From Chloroflexota bacterium (lineage in GTDB: Bacteria; Chloroflexota; Anaerolineae; Caldilineales; Caldilineaceae), in the NCBI GenBank assembly GCA_016861025.1, contig BOKO01000004.1, forward strand, positions 248,001 to 312,000: DNA of 64,000 bases. The letters are read 5' to 3'. The stretch's first letter is position 1, and every line of letters starts with the position of its first letter. Shown here in pieces: positions 47,012-54,806 of the stretch. Both the position numbers and the translations under genes were made by a program. Under the pieces are notes generated by a model, which saw only the letters and a program-made list of their open reading frames with translations, was not told the DNA's origin and ran no database searches.

Positions 47012-48658
47012 ATGGACACACCACCCTCGCGTGAGGCAACCGCCACTGCATTGCCGAAGCGCTGGCTCTGGCAGCGTAGCCTGCAAGCGCGGATGGCGAT
47101 TGCTTTTAGCGGCGCATTTCTAATCATCCTGACGCTGCTCACCATCTGGCTGGGACGCGCCGTCTACAACACCTACCTCGATGCCGCCGAACATGATTTG
47201 GAAGTGGCGGCTTTTCTGGCTTCCAACGCGCTGGAGGACCCACTCAGCGGCTACGCCGAGGAGTTCGCCCAATATCAACGCTGGGAAGCCGAACGCCAAC
47301 GCCGCGCCGCCACGCCGGAAGATGATTACGACGACAAACAGAACTACGACAAAGAAAAAGAGGAAGACGAACATCGCCCAACCCCAATGCCGCTTCCGCC
47401 TCCGCCGCCTGAAATCATCCTACCGCGCTTGCAGGGTGTGGCGGCGACGTATGCTCGCGACGCCAAAGCCCGCGTCACCATTCTCGACAAGAACGGTCAC
47501 CCGGTCGCCGACAGCCACTATGCGATTGAGCTGATTGGCTCGCAGGGAAACCAACCGGAAGTCATTGCGGCGCTGCGCAGCGACGAGCTGTCGAACATTC
47601 GCGTCGACGAATTCACCGGCGCGTTGACGCTCTTTGCCGCCGCGCCGATCCAGCAGGGCAGCGAGATTCTCGGCGTGGTGCAGTTGAGCCAGCCGATGCA
47701 GGATGTGACGGCGCGCGCGCGTGAACTGGTGCTGACGATCGCGCTAGCAGGCGTGGCGGCGGTGCTGGCATCCACCGCGCTGGCTGTGTGGATCAGCCGT
47801 CAACTGGTGCGCCCGGTGCGGCGGCTCGAACAGGCTGCGCTGGCAACGGCGCAAGGTGATCTGACGCAACAGGCGCCGGTGCAGACCAGCGATGAACTGG
47901 GCGCGCTGGCGCAGGCCTTCAACACGATGGTCGGCGCGGTGCGCACCATGCTTGAACAGCAGCGCGCCTTTGTTGCCCATGCCAGCCACGAGCTGCGCAC
48001 CCCTCTCACCAACATCAAGCTGCGCATCGAAGCCGTGCGCACACTGGGTGACGAAGCGCCCGATATTTCGCAGCGCTATCTCGCCGAAATTGAATCGGAG
48101 GCGGATCGGCTGACGCGGCTGGCGAATGCGCTGCTCGATCTGGCCCATCTGGAGGGCAATCCGTCATCACCGCCAGAACGCGCCGTCGATCTGGCGCCGA
48201 TGCTCGACAATGCGGCGGCGATCATGCAGTTGCGTGCTCAGTCCGCCGCTATCACGCTGGAAACGGCGATTCCTGATGCGCTGCCGCCGGTGAAGGTGCA
48301 TCCCGAACAGATCGAGGAGGCGGTGCTCAATTTGCTCGACAACGCCATCAAATATACACCAGCAGGTGGACGAGTCACCCTGACAGCCAACGCAACGGTG
48401 GATCGGTTGACGGTGATTGTGAGCGACACCGGCGCCGGCATCCCGTCCGAGGACCTGCCACACATCTTTGACCGTTTTTATCGCGTCGACAAGGCGCGCA
48501 GTCGCGCTCGCGGCATCCAGGACAATATGGGCAGCGGTGCAGGCTTGGGATTGGCAATCGTCAAGCAATTGGTCGAGCAGAATCGCGGATGGATCACTGT
48601 CGAAAGTACACCGGGGCAGGGCGCAAACTTTGCGATTTCGTTTCCGCTGGTGGCATAA
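47012..48658 (+). CDS. sensor histidine kinase with acidic extracytoplasmic insertion
   Basis: The 548-residue protein has two membrane segments (about 30-50 and 240-260), an extracytoplasmic domain of about 190 residues, a HAMP linker, the H-box FVAHASHELRTPL (His326), and N, G1 and G2 boxes (NAIKYTP, DTGAGIP, GSGAGLGLAI). The sensor domain contains a loop of about 20 almost all Asp, Glu, Lys residues (102-121) and then a proline stretch, resembling the acidic patch of PhoQ-like metal sensors. The start at ATG 47012 follows GGAAACG. A -10-like TACAAT lies at 46970-46975. Confidence 0.94.
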   Translation: MDTPPSREATATALPKRWLWQRSLQARMAIAFSGAFLIILTLLTIWLGRAVYNTYLDAAEHDLEVAAFLASNALEDPLSGYAEEFAQYQRWEAERQRRAATPEDDYDDKQNYDKEKEEDEHRPTPMPLPPPPPEIILPRLQGVAATYARDAKARVTILDKNGHPVADSHYAIELIGSQGNQPEVIAALRSDELSNIRVDEFTGALTLFAAAPIQQGSEILGVVQLSQPMQDVTARARELVLTIALAGVAAVLASTALAVWISRQLVRPVRRLEQAALATAQGDLTQQAPVQTSDELGALAQAFNTMVGAVRTMLEQQRAFVAHASHELRTPLTNIKLRIEAVRTLGDEAPDISQRYLAEIESEADRLTRLANALLDLAHLEGNPSSPPERAVDLAPMLDNAAAIMQLRAQSAAITLETAIPDALPPVKVHPEQIEEAVLNLLDNAIKYTPAGGRVTLTANATVDRLTVIVSDTGAGIPSEDLPHIFDRFYRVDKARSRARGIQDNMGSGAGLGLAIVKQLVEQNRGWITVESTPGQGANFAISFPLVA

Positions 48659-48659
48659 T
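48654..48659 (+). promoter_or_regulatory. CATAAT -10-like hexamer before 48667
   Basis: CATAAT is followed after seven bases by the ATG at 48667 and overlaps the end of the histidine kinase gene. No ribosome binding site is seen for that ATG. This fits a leaderless start. Confidence 0.35.
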
Positions 48660-48666
48660 CGGTGAC

Positions 48667-49230
48667 ATGGCTGAAATTCTACGCATCTTTGTTGGCGCCA
48701 CGCGCGATCTGGAAGCCATGCGCGGCGTAATTGGCAAGGCAATTGCCGAATTGCCCGTGCAGCTTGCCATCGAGATCCGTCGCACGCCGCCGCTCTTGCC
48801 TACATACGAGGAAGTTTTCGAACGCATCGCCAACTGTGACCGCGTCTACTTTTTGCTCGGCAACGACATCACCGCGCCGGCGGGGCTGGAATGGGCGACG
48901 GCGTGGCGGTTGGAGCGATCCATCCTGCCGTTGCGTTGTAGTCCCAAACCGACCCCTGCCGCGCAAGAATTTCAGAGACTCTCGCCGCTGCCGTGGATCG
49001 ACTTCCACAACGCCACCGAGCTGGCGCGCATCGTGTCGCTCGACGTGGCGCGTCTGCTCAAACATCCCGCCAACCGCTATGGTCTGCTCGTCGCCGAATT
49101 GGAGCGATTGGAAGCCTACATCCGGCGACTTGATCGGCTTCAGGCTACGCTCGATAAGGAGCCGGGTGGCGCCGAAGGCGGTGGTGTGTTGATTGACAGT
49201 CGCACGCGCGGCGACGTCGATGAGCAGTGA
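48667..49230 (+). CDS. DUF4062-like protein (TIR/SLOG-like N-terminal fold)
   Basis: The 187-residue protein opens with ILRIFVGATRDLEAMRGVI and has a conserved-looking TPPLLPTYEEVFERIANCDRVYFLLG, which fit DUF4062-type domains that sit at the N-terminus of prokaryotic signalling and conflict proteins. A GLEWATAWRLE segment follows, and the tail is coiled. It starts at ATG 48667 and stands alone with no ATPase or effector attached. It is followed by the DinB-like gene 13 bases later. Function unknown. Confidence 0.6.
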   Translation: MAEILRIFVGATRDLEAMRGVIGKAIAELPVQLAIEIRRTPPLLPTYEEVFERIANCDRVYFLLGNDITAPAGLEWATAWRLERSILPLRCSPKPTPAAQEFQRLSPLPWIDFHNATELARIVSLDVARLLKHPANRYGLLVAELERLEAYIRRLDRLQATLDKEPGGAEGGGVLIDSRTRGDVDEQ

Positions 49231-49243
49231 GGAATGGTGAACG

Positions 49244-49717
49244 GTGGGGCTGAAAGAGGCGGTCATGGGGGCGGTTGCCAGTTTGTTTGTCGAGCGACCG
49301 GGGCGCGCCAAGAACTACGACGAATGGAAAGAGGCGTTGGCAGCAAACGGCGCCGCCATCGATGCACGCGCAGCCACAGCAAAAGACCCGGTGCAGGCGA
49401 GTAAGGTGCTGCGCCACATCTCCGGCATCGAACGCTGGGGACAGCGGCGGTTGCGCGTCCTGCTGGGCGAGCCGCCGATTGCGGACGAATACGATGAATA
49501 CCGGCCCGGAACCGACCTTTCGCTCGACGAACAGCGCGCTTTCTTTGGCGAAACGCGCGGCGCCACGCTGACGCTGATCGATCAACTGAAAGCCGCCCGC
49601 ATCGGCGACGATGTGACGGCGCCGCACAATGACTTTGGGCCGCTGACCGCGCGCGGCTGGCTCCGTTATCTCGATATCCACGCCAGCATGGAGAGCAAGA
49701 AGATTCGCCGCCGCTGA
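49244..49717 (+). CDS. DinB-like four-helix protein, GTG start
   Basis: The 157-residue protein starts at GTG 49244, ten bases after GAGGAA. The KVLRHISGIERWGQRRL segment places a His in the first bundle helix as in the DinB/YfiT family of metal-binding four-helix proteins, and other helices follow (LSLDEQRAFFGETRGATLTLIDQL). Many members transfer thiols or act in stress defence, but the full metal triad is not certain here. A small gap separates it from the DUF4062-like gene. Confidence 0.6.
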   Translation: MGLKEAVMGAVASLFVERPGRAKNYDEWKEALAANGAAIDARAATAKDPVQASKVLRHISGIERWGQRRLRVLLGEPPIADEYDEYRPGTDLSLDEQRAFFGETRGATLTLIDQLKAARIGDDVTAPHNDFGPLTARGWLRYLDIHASMESKKIRRR

Positions 49718-49764
49718 CTTACACTTTTCATTCACTGCTTTCAGCCCTTCTTGAGCCTCCATGC

Positions 49765-49770
49765 TATAAT
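49765..49770 (+). promoter_or_regulatory. TATAAT -10 element before 49778
   Basis: A perfect TATAAT is followed after seven bases by ATG 49778, placing the predicted transcription start at or one base before the initiation codon. No -35 hexamer of quality is found. It is the clearest case of a possible leaderless start in the window. Confidence 0.6.
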
Positions 49771-49777
49771 CCGCCCC

Positions 49778-51325
49778 ATGAATCGGGAAGCATCCATGCC
49801 GACGCGGGTCGGCTTCTGGGCTGTGCTGTTGCTGGGTCTCTTTGCCTGGGCGCCCGCTCTCTATCCCGGTTACTGGCAGGGCTGGGAAGGTTTCGCCCCA
49901 GTCTATCAGAGTGTGACGCCGACGGCGCTGGCGACGGTCGCCGCCGCCCCCGATCTCTGGCGCGGAACGGGCAGCGGCGCATTCCTGATCGCACAGCCGT
50001 TTCTACGCCTCGGCGTCGAACCCACCCTTGCGATTCGCATCACCTTTATCCTGGCATTCATTCTTGGCGGCAGCGGCGTCTATGCCTGGCTGGCTGACCG
50101 CGTCGGCGACCGTGGCGCAGGGCTGGCCGGGCTGGCGTACATGCTGCTGCCGATCTTTCTGGGAACGGTCTATGTGCGCGGCAGCGTCAGCGACGCCATG
50201 ATGTTGGGGTTGACGCCGCTGGCGTTGGCTGGGCTGGTAAGCTACGCCGAGCGTCGCTCGCTTGTCGGTGCGGCGATCGCCATCCTGAGCGTGTTGTGGA
50301 TGTGGCGGATTCAGGCCGGGCTGGCATTGGCGATCACCATCATGCTGGTTCTCTATGCGTTGATTGTAGAGCGAAATGTATTGGCGGCGCTGATCGCAGC
50401 CATCAGCGCCGCAGCCGGGCTGGCCGCTTTGATCCCACTGTGGGGAACTTCGTCGCCGTCGCCTACGCCGTTCGCCGCCAATTTTGTGCAACTCTATACG
50501 CTCGTTGATCTGGGCGCCGGCGCGTTGTGGAGCAACGGCGGCGTGCTCGAACGCTATCCATTTCAGATCGGATTGGCGGCGTTGATTGCAGGCGTCTTCG
50601 CCGTGTGGGGCGTAACAACGCGCACAGCGGACATCCCGCCATTGCTGCGCCGGCTGCTCTGGCTCAGCGTCGGCGGTGCGGCGGTTGCCGCCCTGCTCTC
50701 GCTGAGTGCAAGCGAGCCGCTGTGGCGATTGACGCGCGGCGATTCGCTGCTCACCTATCCATGGCAGATGCTGTTGGCGATTGCGCCGTTGTTGGTGACC
50801 CCGCTGGCTTTGCTGCCTGCGCTCTTTGAAGAGATGGCGGAGGCGGGATATTGGATCGCGCTGATGGCGCTTATTGTACTTGCCAGCCTCGGCGCAACAA
50901 TGCCAGACTACACCCAGGTGCGTCCCGCCGTGCGCCCGGTTGCGCTCTTTGGCGACAACCAGATTCTGATTGTCAGTGCACATTTGACTGAGGATGCGGC
51001 GTCCTCGTCGGCGCGGTTGGAGGTGACATGGCAGCCGCTGCGTCCTCTGGATGTGGACTACAATGTCTTCTTCCAGGCGTTGGTGATCAACGATGAGGCT
51101 GAGCAGGTCGTCGCACAGTTGGATGCGCAGCCGTTGGGTGAAGCGCAACCGGCGACAAGCTGGCGACCAGGTCAGGTGTTGACCGCTGCTTATACGCTCG
51201 ATTTGTCCGCCGCGCCGCAAGGTCGCCAACCGTTGCTCTACTACTTTGGCTACTACGACTGGCGCGACGGCGCGCGTCTGCCGCTTGCCGACAACGATGA
51301 CAAACTGGTGTTCTATGGCAAATGA
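49778..51325 (+). CDS. polytopic membrane protein, probable glycan-assembly or 6-PTPS-related type
   Basis: The 515-residue protein has ten or more membrane helices and a C-terminal soluble beta-rich domain of about 130 residues with VDYNVFFQALVINDEAEQVV. The start at ATG 49778 follows a TATAAT after seven bases. The GVYAWLADRVGDRGAGLAGLAYMLLPIFLGTVYVRG segment resembles GT-C type membrane proteins that take lipid-linked sugars. The next gene has the same general plan and overlaps it by 11 bases. The specific role is unknown. Confidence 0.65.
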   Translation: MNREASMPTRVGFWAVLLLGLFAWAPALYPGYWQGWEGFAPVYQSVTPTALATVAAAPDLWRGTGSGAFLIAQPFLRLGVEPTLAIRITFILAFILGGSGVYAWLADRVGDRGAGLAGLAYMLLPIFLGTVYVRGSVSDAMMLGLTPLALAGLVSYAERRSLVGAAIAILSVLWMWRIQAGLALAITIMLVLYALIVERNVLAALIAAISAAAGLAALIPLWGTSSPSPTPFAANFVQLYTLVDLGAGALWSNGGVLERYPFQIGLAALIAGVFAVWGVTTRTADIPPLLRRLLWLSVGGAAVAALLSLSASEPLWRLTRGDSLLTYPWQMLLAIAPLLVTPLALLPALFEEMAEAGYWIALMALIVLASLGATMPDYTQVRPAVRPVALFGDNQILIVSAHLTEDAASSSARLEVTWQPLRPLDVDYNVFFQALVINDEAEQVVAQLDAQPLGEAQPATSWRPGQVLTAAYTLDLSAAPQGRQPLLYYFGYYDWRDGARLPLADNDDKLVFYGK

Positions 51326-53216
51326 GCTGTTGTTGGCTGGTGAGATGGAGAGCGAAGCGTCGAGCCGCCTCGAAACGCAGCGCAGCCAGATGCTTGAAGC
51401 GCACCCACCGCTGTGGCGCGATGGTTTTTTCTGGCTTGCGCTTGGTCTCACCATTTTTGCTGTGGCGCCCTTCCTGTTGCCCGGCTATTTTTGGGGCGCC
51501 AACGATGCTCGCCATCATGTCTATTTTCTCTTCGAGTACGATCGACTGGTGCAGGATGGCGTCTGGTGGCCGCGCTGGAGTCCCGACTTTGCCTTTGGCT
51601 ACGGCTATCCCTTCTTCAACATCTATGGTCCGTTCAGCCATTTTCTGGGCGAGCTATTTCACCATTTTCTAGGATTCAGCTTCACGGATGCGGTCGAGGC
51701 GGTTTTTGTGATCAGCATTGGCGCCAGTGCTGGCGCAATGTATGCGTTCGTGCGTTCGTGGCTGGGGCGACCGGCGGCGCTGTTGGCGGCGCTGGCGTAC
51801 ACCTATACGCCCTATCACCTGCTCAATCTCTATGTGCGCGCCAACCTGGCGGAAAGTATGGCGTTTGTCTGGTTGCCGCTGGTGTTGTGGACAGCGCGGC
51901 AGTCAGTCGTGCGCCCGGCGTATCGATGGGTGGCTGGGCTGGCAATCAGCTACGCCGGGTTGATGCTAACGAGCAATCTGGTGATCGTGCTCTTTACTCC
52001 GCTGCTGGCTGGCTATGTTCTGCTGCTGACGATAGTGTATACAGGGGCGAGGGGCGAAGAGCGTGGGGCGTGGGTGCGTGCGTGGATCAGGAAGTGCATC
52101 CCACCTTTGTTGGGCGGATTGACAGGATTGGGGTTAAGCGCGGTCTTCTGGCTGCCGGCGTTCACCGAGCGTCAGTATGTGCGCGTCGACCAGTGGTTTG
52201 ATGGGCGTTACGCCTACCGCGGCCATTTTGTCGAGTGGCATCAGTTTTTCAGTCCGGTGTGGGGCTTTGGCGCCAGCGTCGCCGGCCCGGACGACACGAT
52301 CAGCTTTCAGATCGGCGCGGCGATCGCCGCGCTGGCGTTGCTCGGCGTGTTGTTCACCTGGCGGCTGCTTGGGCAGGAACGTTGGGAGATCGGCTTCTTT
52401 GGCGTGGGCGCGCTGGCTGCGATCTTTATCGCCAGCGTGTCGGCGGCGGCGCTGTGGGAGGCGCCGCTGCTTGGCGGCCTTTTACAGAGCGCACAGTTCC
52501 CGTGGCGTTGGCTGGTGATTGCAACGTTGTGCACCAGTGTGCTTGCTGCGCTGGCGGGACATCCCTCGATCGTGGCGGAGACGCAACGGCTGTCGCTGCC
52601 GTTGCTGGCGCTGACGACAACGCTGATCCTTGGCAGCTATCCGTATCTGCGCGTCGAAATCCGCGAACCTGCCGAAGGGCCGGTGAGCCTGGCTGGCCTG
52701 ATGCGCTTCCAGCAATCGGCTGACGAGATGACCGGCAGCACGGCATGGGTCAAGGAGATTCCGACATGGAGCCCGATGGCGGACTATTACATTAGCCAGG
52801 ATCAGGCAGGCGGGCCGGTCGAGCCGGTGGACACCAAACTCGATTATTCGATCTTTGACTATGAAACATTTGGCGCCAGTTCGGTCGCGCACAGTACAAT
52901 CAGCGAGGAGATATTTTATTACAATGGTCGTCAGACGCCAGCGACGATCGTTTTCAACCATTTCTACTATCCAGGCTGGAACGCCTATCTGCTCGACGGT
53001 GAGCACGGCCAACGGATACAACAGATTCCGATCATCCCTGAGGAGGAGGGGACGCTAGGACGGATGACGGTCGATGTTCCGCCGGGCAGCGGCTACCTTC
53101 TGCTCGTCTACGAAGACACGCCGCCGCGCACCATTGGTGGAATCATCTCGTTGTTGACGGTCGCGTTGTTGGTTGCTGGCGGCGGCGCTGCAATTGTAAA
53201 GCGCAGACAGCGCTGA
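51315..53216 (+). CDS. polytopic membrane protein, 6-pyruvoyl-tetrahydropterin synthase-related / GT-C-like
   Basis: The 633-residue protein starts at ATG 51315, inside the end of the previous gene. It has about twelve membrane helices, a long loop with GANDARHHVYFLFEYDRLVQ near the first membrane segment (an Asp-containing loop as in GT-C enzymes), YTYTPYHLLNLYVRANLAES, and a C-terminal exported domain. This is the pattern of the PTPS-related membrane protein family of Chloroflexota. It may act in surface glycosylation. No donor-binding domain can be named. Confidence 0.7.
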   Translation: MANELLLAGEMESEASSRLETQRSQMLEAHPPLWRDGFFWLALGLTIFAVAPFLLPGYFWGANDARHHVYFLFEYDRLVQDGVWWPRWSPDFAFGYGYPFFNIYGPFSHFLGELFHHFLGFSFTDAVEAVFVISIGASAGAMYAFVRSWLGRPAALLAALAYTYTPYHLLNLYVRANLAESMAFVWLPLVLWTARQSVVRPAYRWVAGLAISYAGLMLTSNLVIVLFTPLLAGYVLLLTIVYTGARGEERGAWVRAWIRKCIPPLLGGLTGLGLSAVFWLPAFTERQYVRVDQWFDGRYAYRGHFVEWHQFFSPVWGFGASVAGPDDTISFQIGAAIAALALLGVLFTWRLLGQERWEIGFFGVGALAAIFIASVSAAALWEAPLLGGLLQSAQFPWRWLVIATLCTSVLAALAGHPSIVAETQRLSLPLLALTTTLILGSYPYLRVEIREPAEGPVSLAGLMRFQQSADEMTGSTAWVKEIPTWSPMADYYISQDQAGGPVEPVDTKLDYSIFDYETFGASSVAHSTISEEIFYYNGRQTPATIVFNHFYYPGWNAYLLDGEHGQRIQQIPIIPEEEGTLGRMTVDVPPGSGYLLLVYEDTPPRTIGGIISLLTVALLVAGGGAAIVKRRQR

Positions 53217-53244
53217 GCTTTGGAAAGTTTCTTGCTGTGCAACG

Positions 53245-53310
53245 ATGTTGCGTGATAAGTGATTTGTGTGCTGCCAGACGCCAAATCACGCAACACTTGT
53301 CACGCAACAT
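53245..53310. repeat. intergenic inverted repeat (ATGTTGCGTGA / TCACGCAACAT)
   Basis: ATGTTGCGTGA at 53245-53255 and TCACGCAACAT at 53300-53310 are exact complements, and GTGATTTG (53259-53266) pairs with CAAATCAC (53282-53289). TCACGCAACA also occurs in near-tandem at 53286-53295 and 53300-53309. The hairpin lies in the 147-base gap before the carbonic anhydrase gene and is not followed by T residues. Confidence 0.75.
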
Positions 53311-53363
53311 GCCGGTATAAATACTTCACATAGCGATCGATGCATTTCCAGGAGCAGATTCAC

Positions 53364-54017
53364 ATGAGCATGATTCAAAATCTCTTTGAACGAAACCGCG
53401 AGTGGGTGGCGCAGGTTACAGCGCAGGACCCAGATTTCTTTACGCGGCTCAAGCAGCAGCAGACGCCAGAGTACCTCTGGATCGGCTGTTCGGACAGCCG
53501 TGTGCCCGCCACGCAGATCACCGGCATGATGCCCGGCGAGATTTTCGTGCACCGCAACGTGGCGAATGTCGTTGTCTACACCGACCTGAATTGTCTGTCG
53601 GTCATGCAGTTCGCGGTTGATGCGCTGCGCGTCAAACACATCATCGTCTGTGGGCACTATGGATGCGGGGGTGTCAACGCGGCATTGCACAATAGCAAGC
53701 TTGGGCTGATCGACAACTGGCTGCGACATATTCAAGACGTCGCAAAAAAACATGCCGCTTTGCTCACAAACCTGGATGACGACCACGCTCGTCTTGATCG
53801 GCTGTGCGAACTAAATGTCATCGAGCAGGTGCGCAACGTCTGTCAGACCACGGTCGTCCAGGACGCATGGGCGCGAGGACAGGCATTGGCGGTGCATGGC
53901 GTGATCTACGGCATTGGCGATGGTCTGTTGCAAGACCTGCGCATGATGATCGCAAAACCCGAAGATATTCAGCCCGCCTATGTAGAGGCGGTCGAACATA
54001 TCGCCGCACGCAGGTAG
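53364..54017 (+). CDS. beta-class carbonic anhydrase
   Basis: The 217-residue enzyme interconverts carbon dioxide and bicarbonate. Zinc ligands are Cys42, His98 and Cys101, with Asp44 and Arg46 in the CSDSR dyad, and the motif HYGCGGV follows. The start at ATG 53364 is preceded by CAGGAGCAGATTC; ATG 53340 would add eight residues. It has the length of bacterial cyanase-type beta enzymes. Neighbours give no link to a specific pathway. Confidence 0.94.
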   Translation: MSMIQNLFERNREWVAQVTAQDPDFFTRLKQQQTPEYLWIGCSDSRVPATQITGMMPGEIFVHRNVANVVVYTDLNCLSVMQFAVDALRVKHIIVCGHYGCGGVNAALHNSKLGLIDNWLRHIQDVAKKHAALLTNLDDDHARLDRLCELNVIEQVRNVCQTTVVQDAWARGQALAVHGVIYGIGDGLLQDLRMMIAKPEDIQPAYVEAVEHIAARR

Positions 54018-54056
54018 CTGTTCAATCGCAGACTGCCGCCCAGCAACAGGAGCATG

Positions 54057-54683
54057 ATGCAAACAATGGTTTCTTCGTCCGCTCCGAACATTCGTGTTCG
54101 CCGTCCGATGATTTCGGAAGAAGAGATTCGAGAGCTTGCCGCCCGCTATGGAGAGCCAGCGCGGCGCAGCCACATCGTCCACGCCGACGAATACATTCGC
54201 CACTATCGCTGGCGCACCGACAGCGACCGCCGCGCTGAGGTCGTCTTTGCGATCTCCGATCCTGCCGGGCGCATTCTGCTTCACGCGAAAGCGCATTATC
54301 CAACACATATCTACCGTATTCTTTCCGGCGGCGTCGGATGGGAGGAGTCGGTCGAGGAGGCGATGCTGCGCGAGGTGGCGGAAGAGACGAATCTGCCGGT
54401 GACTATCGAACGTTTCCTGGGCGTAATTGCCTATGAATTTCATTACTATGAAGAACGCGCCCACTTCGTTAGCTACGTCTTTCACCTCCGCACCGATTTT
54501 ACAGAGCCAAAGTGCGTGCGCGACGACGAGATTTCCGCCTTTCGCACTGTGCTGCCCGGCCAGTTGCTCGACGTAAGCGCCGAGCTGCGCAATCTGATCG
54601 GCGACCGCCGCGGCTGGGGACAATGGCGTGCGTTGGCGGTCGATCTGGTGTACGAAGAATTAGTTGCAAAAAACAAATTGTGA
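54057..54683 (+). CDS. NUDIX hydrolase
   Basis: The 208-residue protein contains the Nudix box GGVGWEESVEEAMLREVAEETNL in the middle, with the catalytic REVAEE glutamates. It would hydrolyse a nucleoside diphosphate linked to another group. A leading ATG at 54054 is immediately next to a GGAG site; ATG 54057 is used here and the next ATG at 54069 is also possible. The N-terminal 60 residues are unlike standard Nudix proteins and may bind the substrate. Its substrate is unknown. Confidence 0.88.
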   Translation: MQTMVSSSAPNIRVRRPMISEEEIRELAARYGEPARRSHIVHADEYIRHYRWRTDSDRRAEVVFAISDPAGRILLHAKAHYPTHIYRILSGGVGWEESVEEAMLREVAEETNLPVTIERFLGVIAYEFHYYEERAHFVSYVFHLRTDFTEPKCVRDDEISAFRTVLPGQLLDVSAELRNLIGDRRGWGQWRALAVDLVYEELVAKNKL

Positions 54684-54776
54684 ATTGTGAACAATGAACT
54701 GTGAATTGTGAAAGAGGCGCACGCCATGCGCTGGTTGCTTCATCATTCACAATCCACCATTCACCATTCACATTTT
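54677..54776. repeat. second heptad family inverted array (GTGAATT / ATTCACA)
   Basis: GTGAATT, GTGAACA, ATGAACT and GTGAATT occur as consecutive 7-base units at 54677-54712, and ATTCACA, ATCCACC, ATTCACC, ATTCACA at 54743-54776. The arms are complementary. The unit sequence differs from the GAGATTR family but the unit length, inverted layout and intergenic position are the same. The array sits between the NUDIX gene and pheT. Confidence 0.85.
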
Positions 54777-54806
54777 AAAAAATAAGCATTGAGGAGTTTT
54801 CCACTC

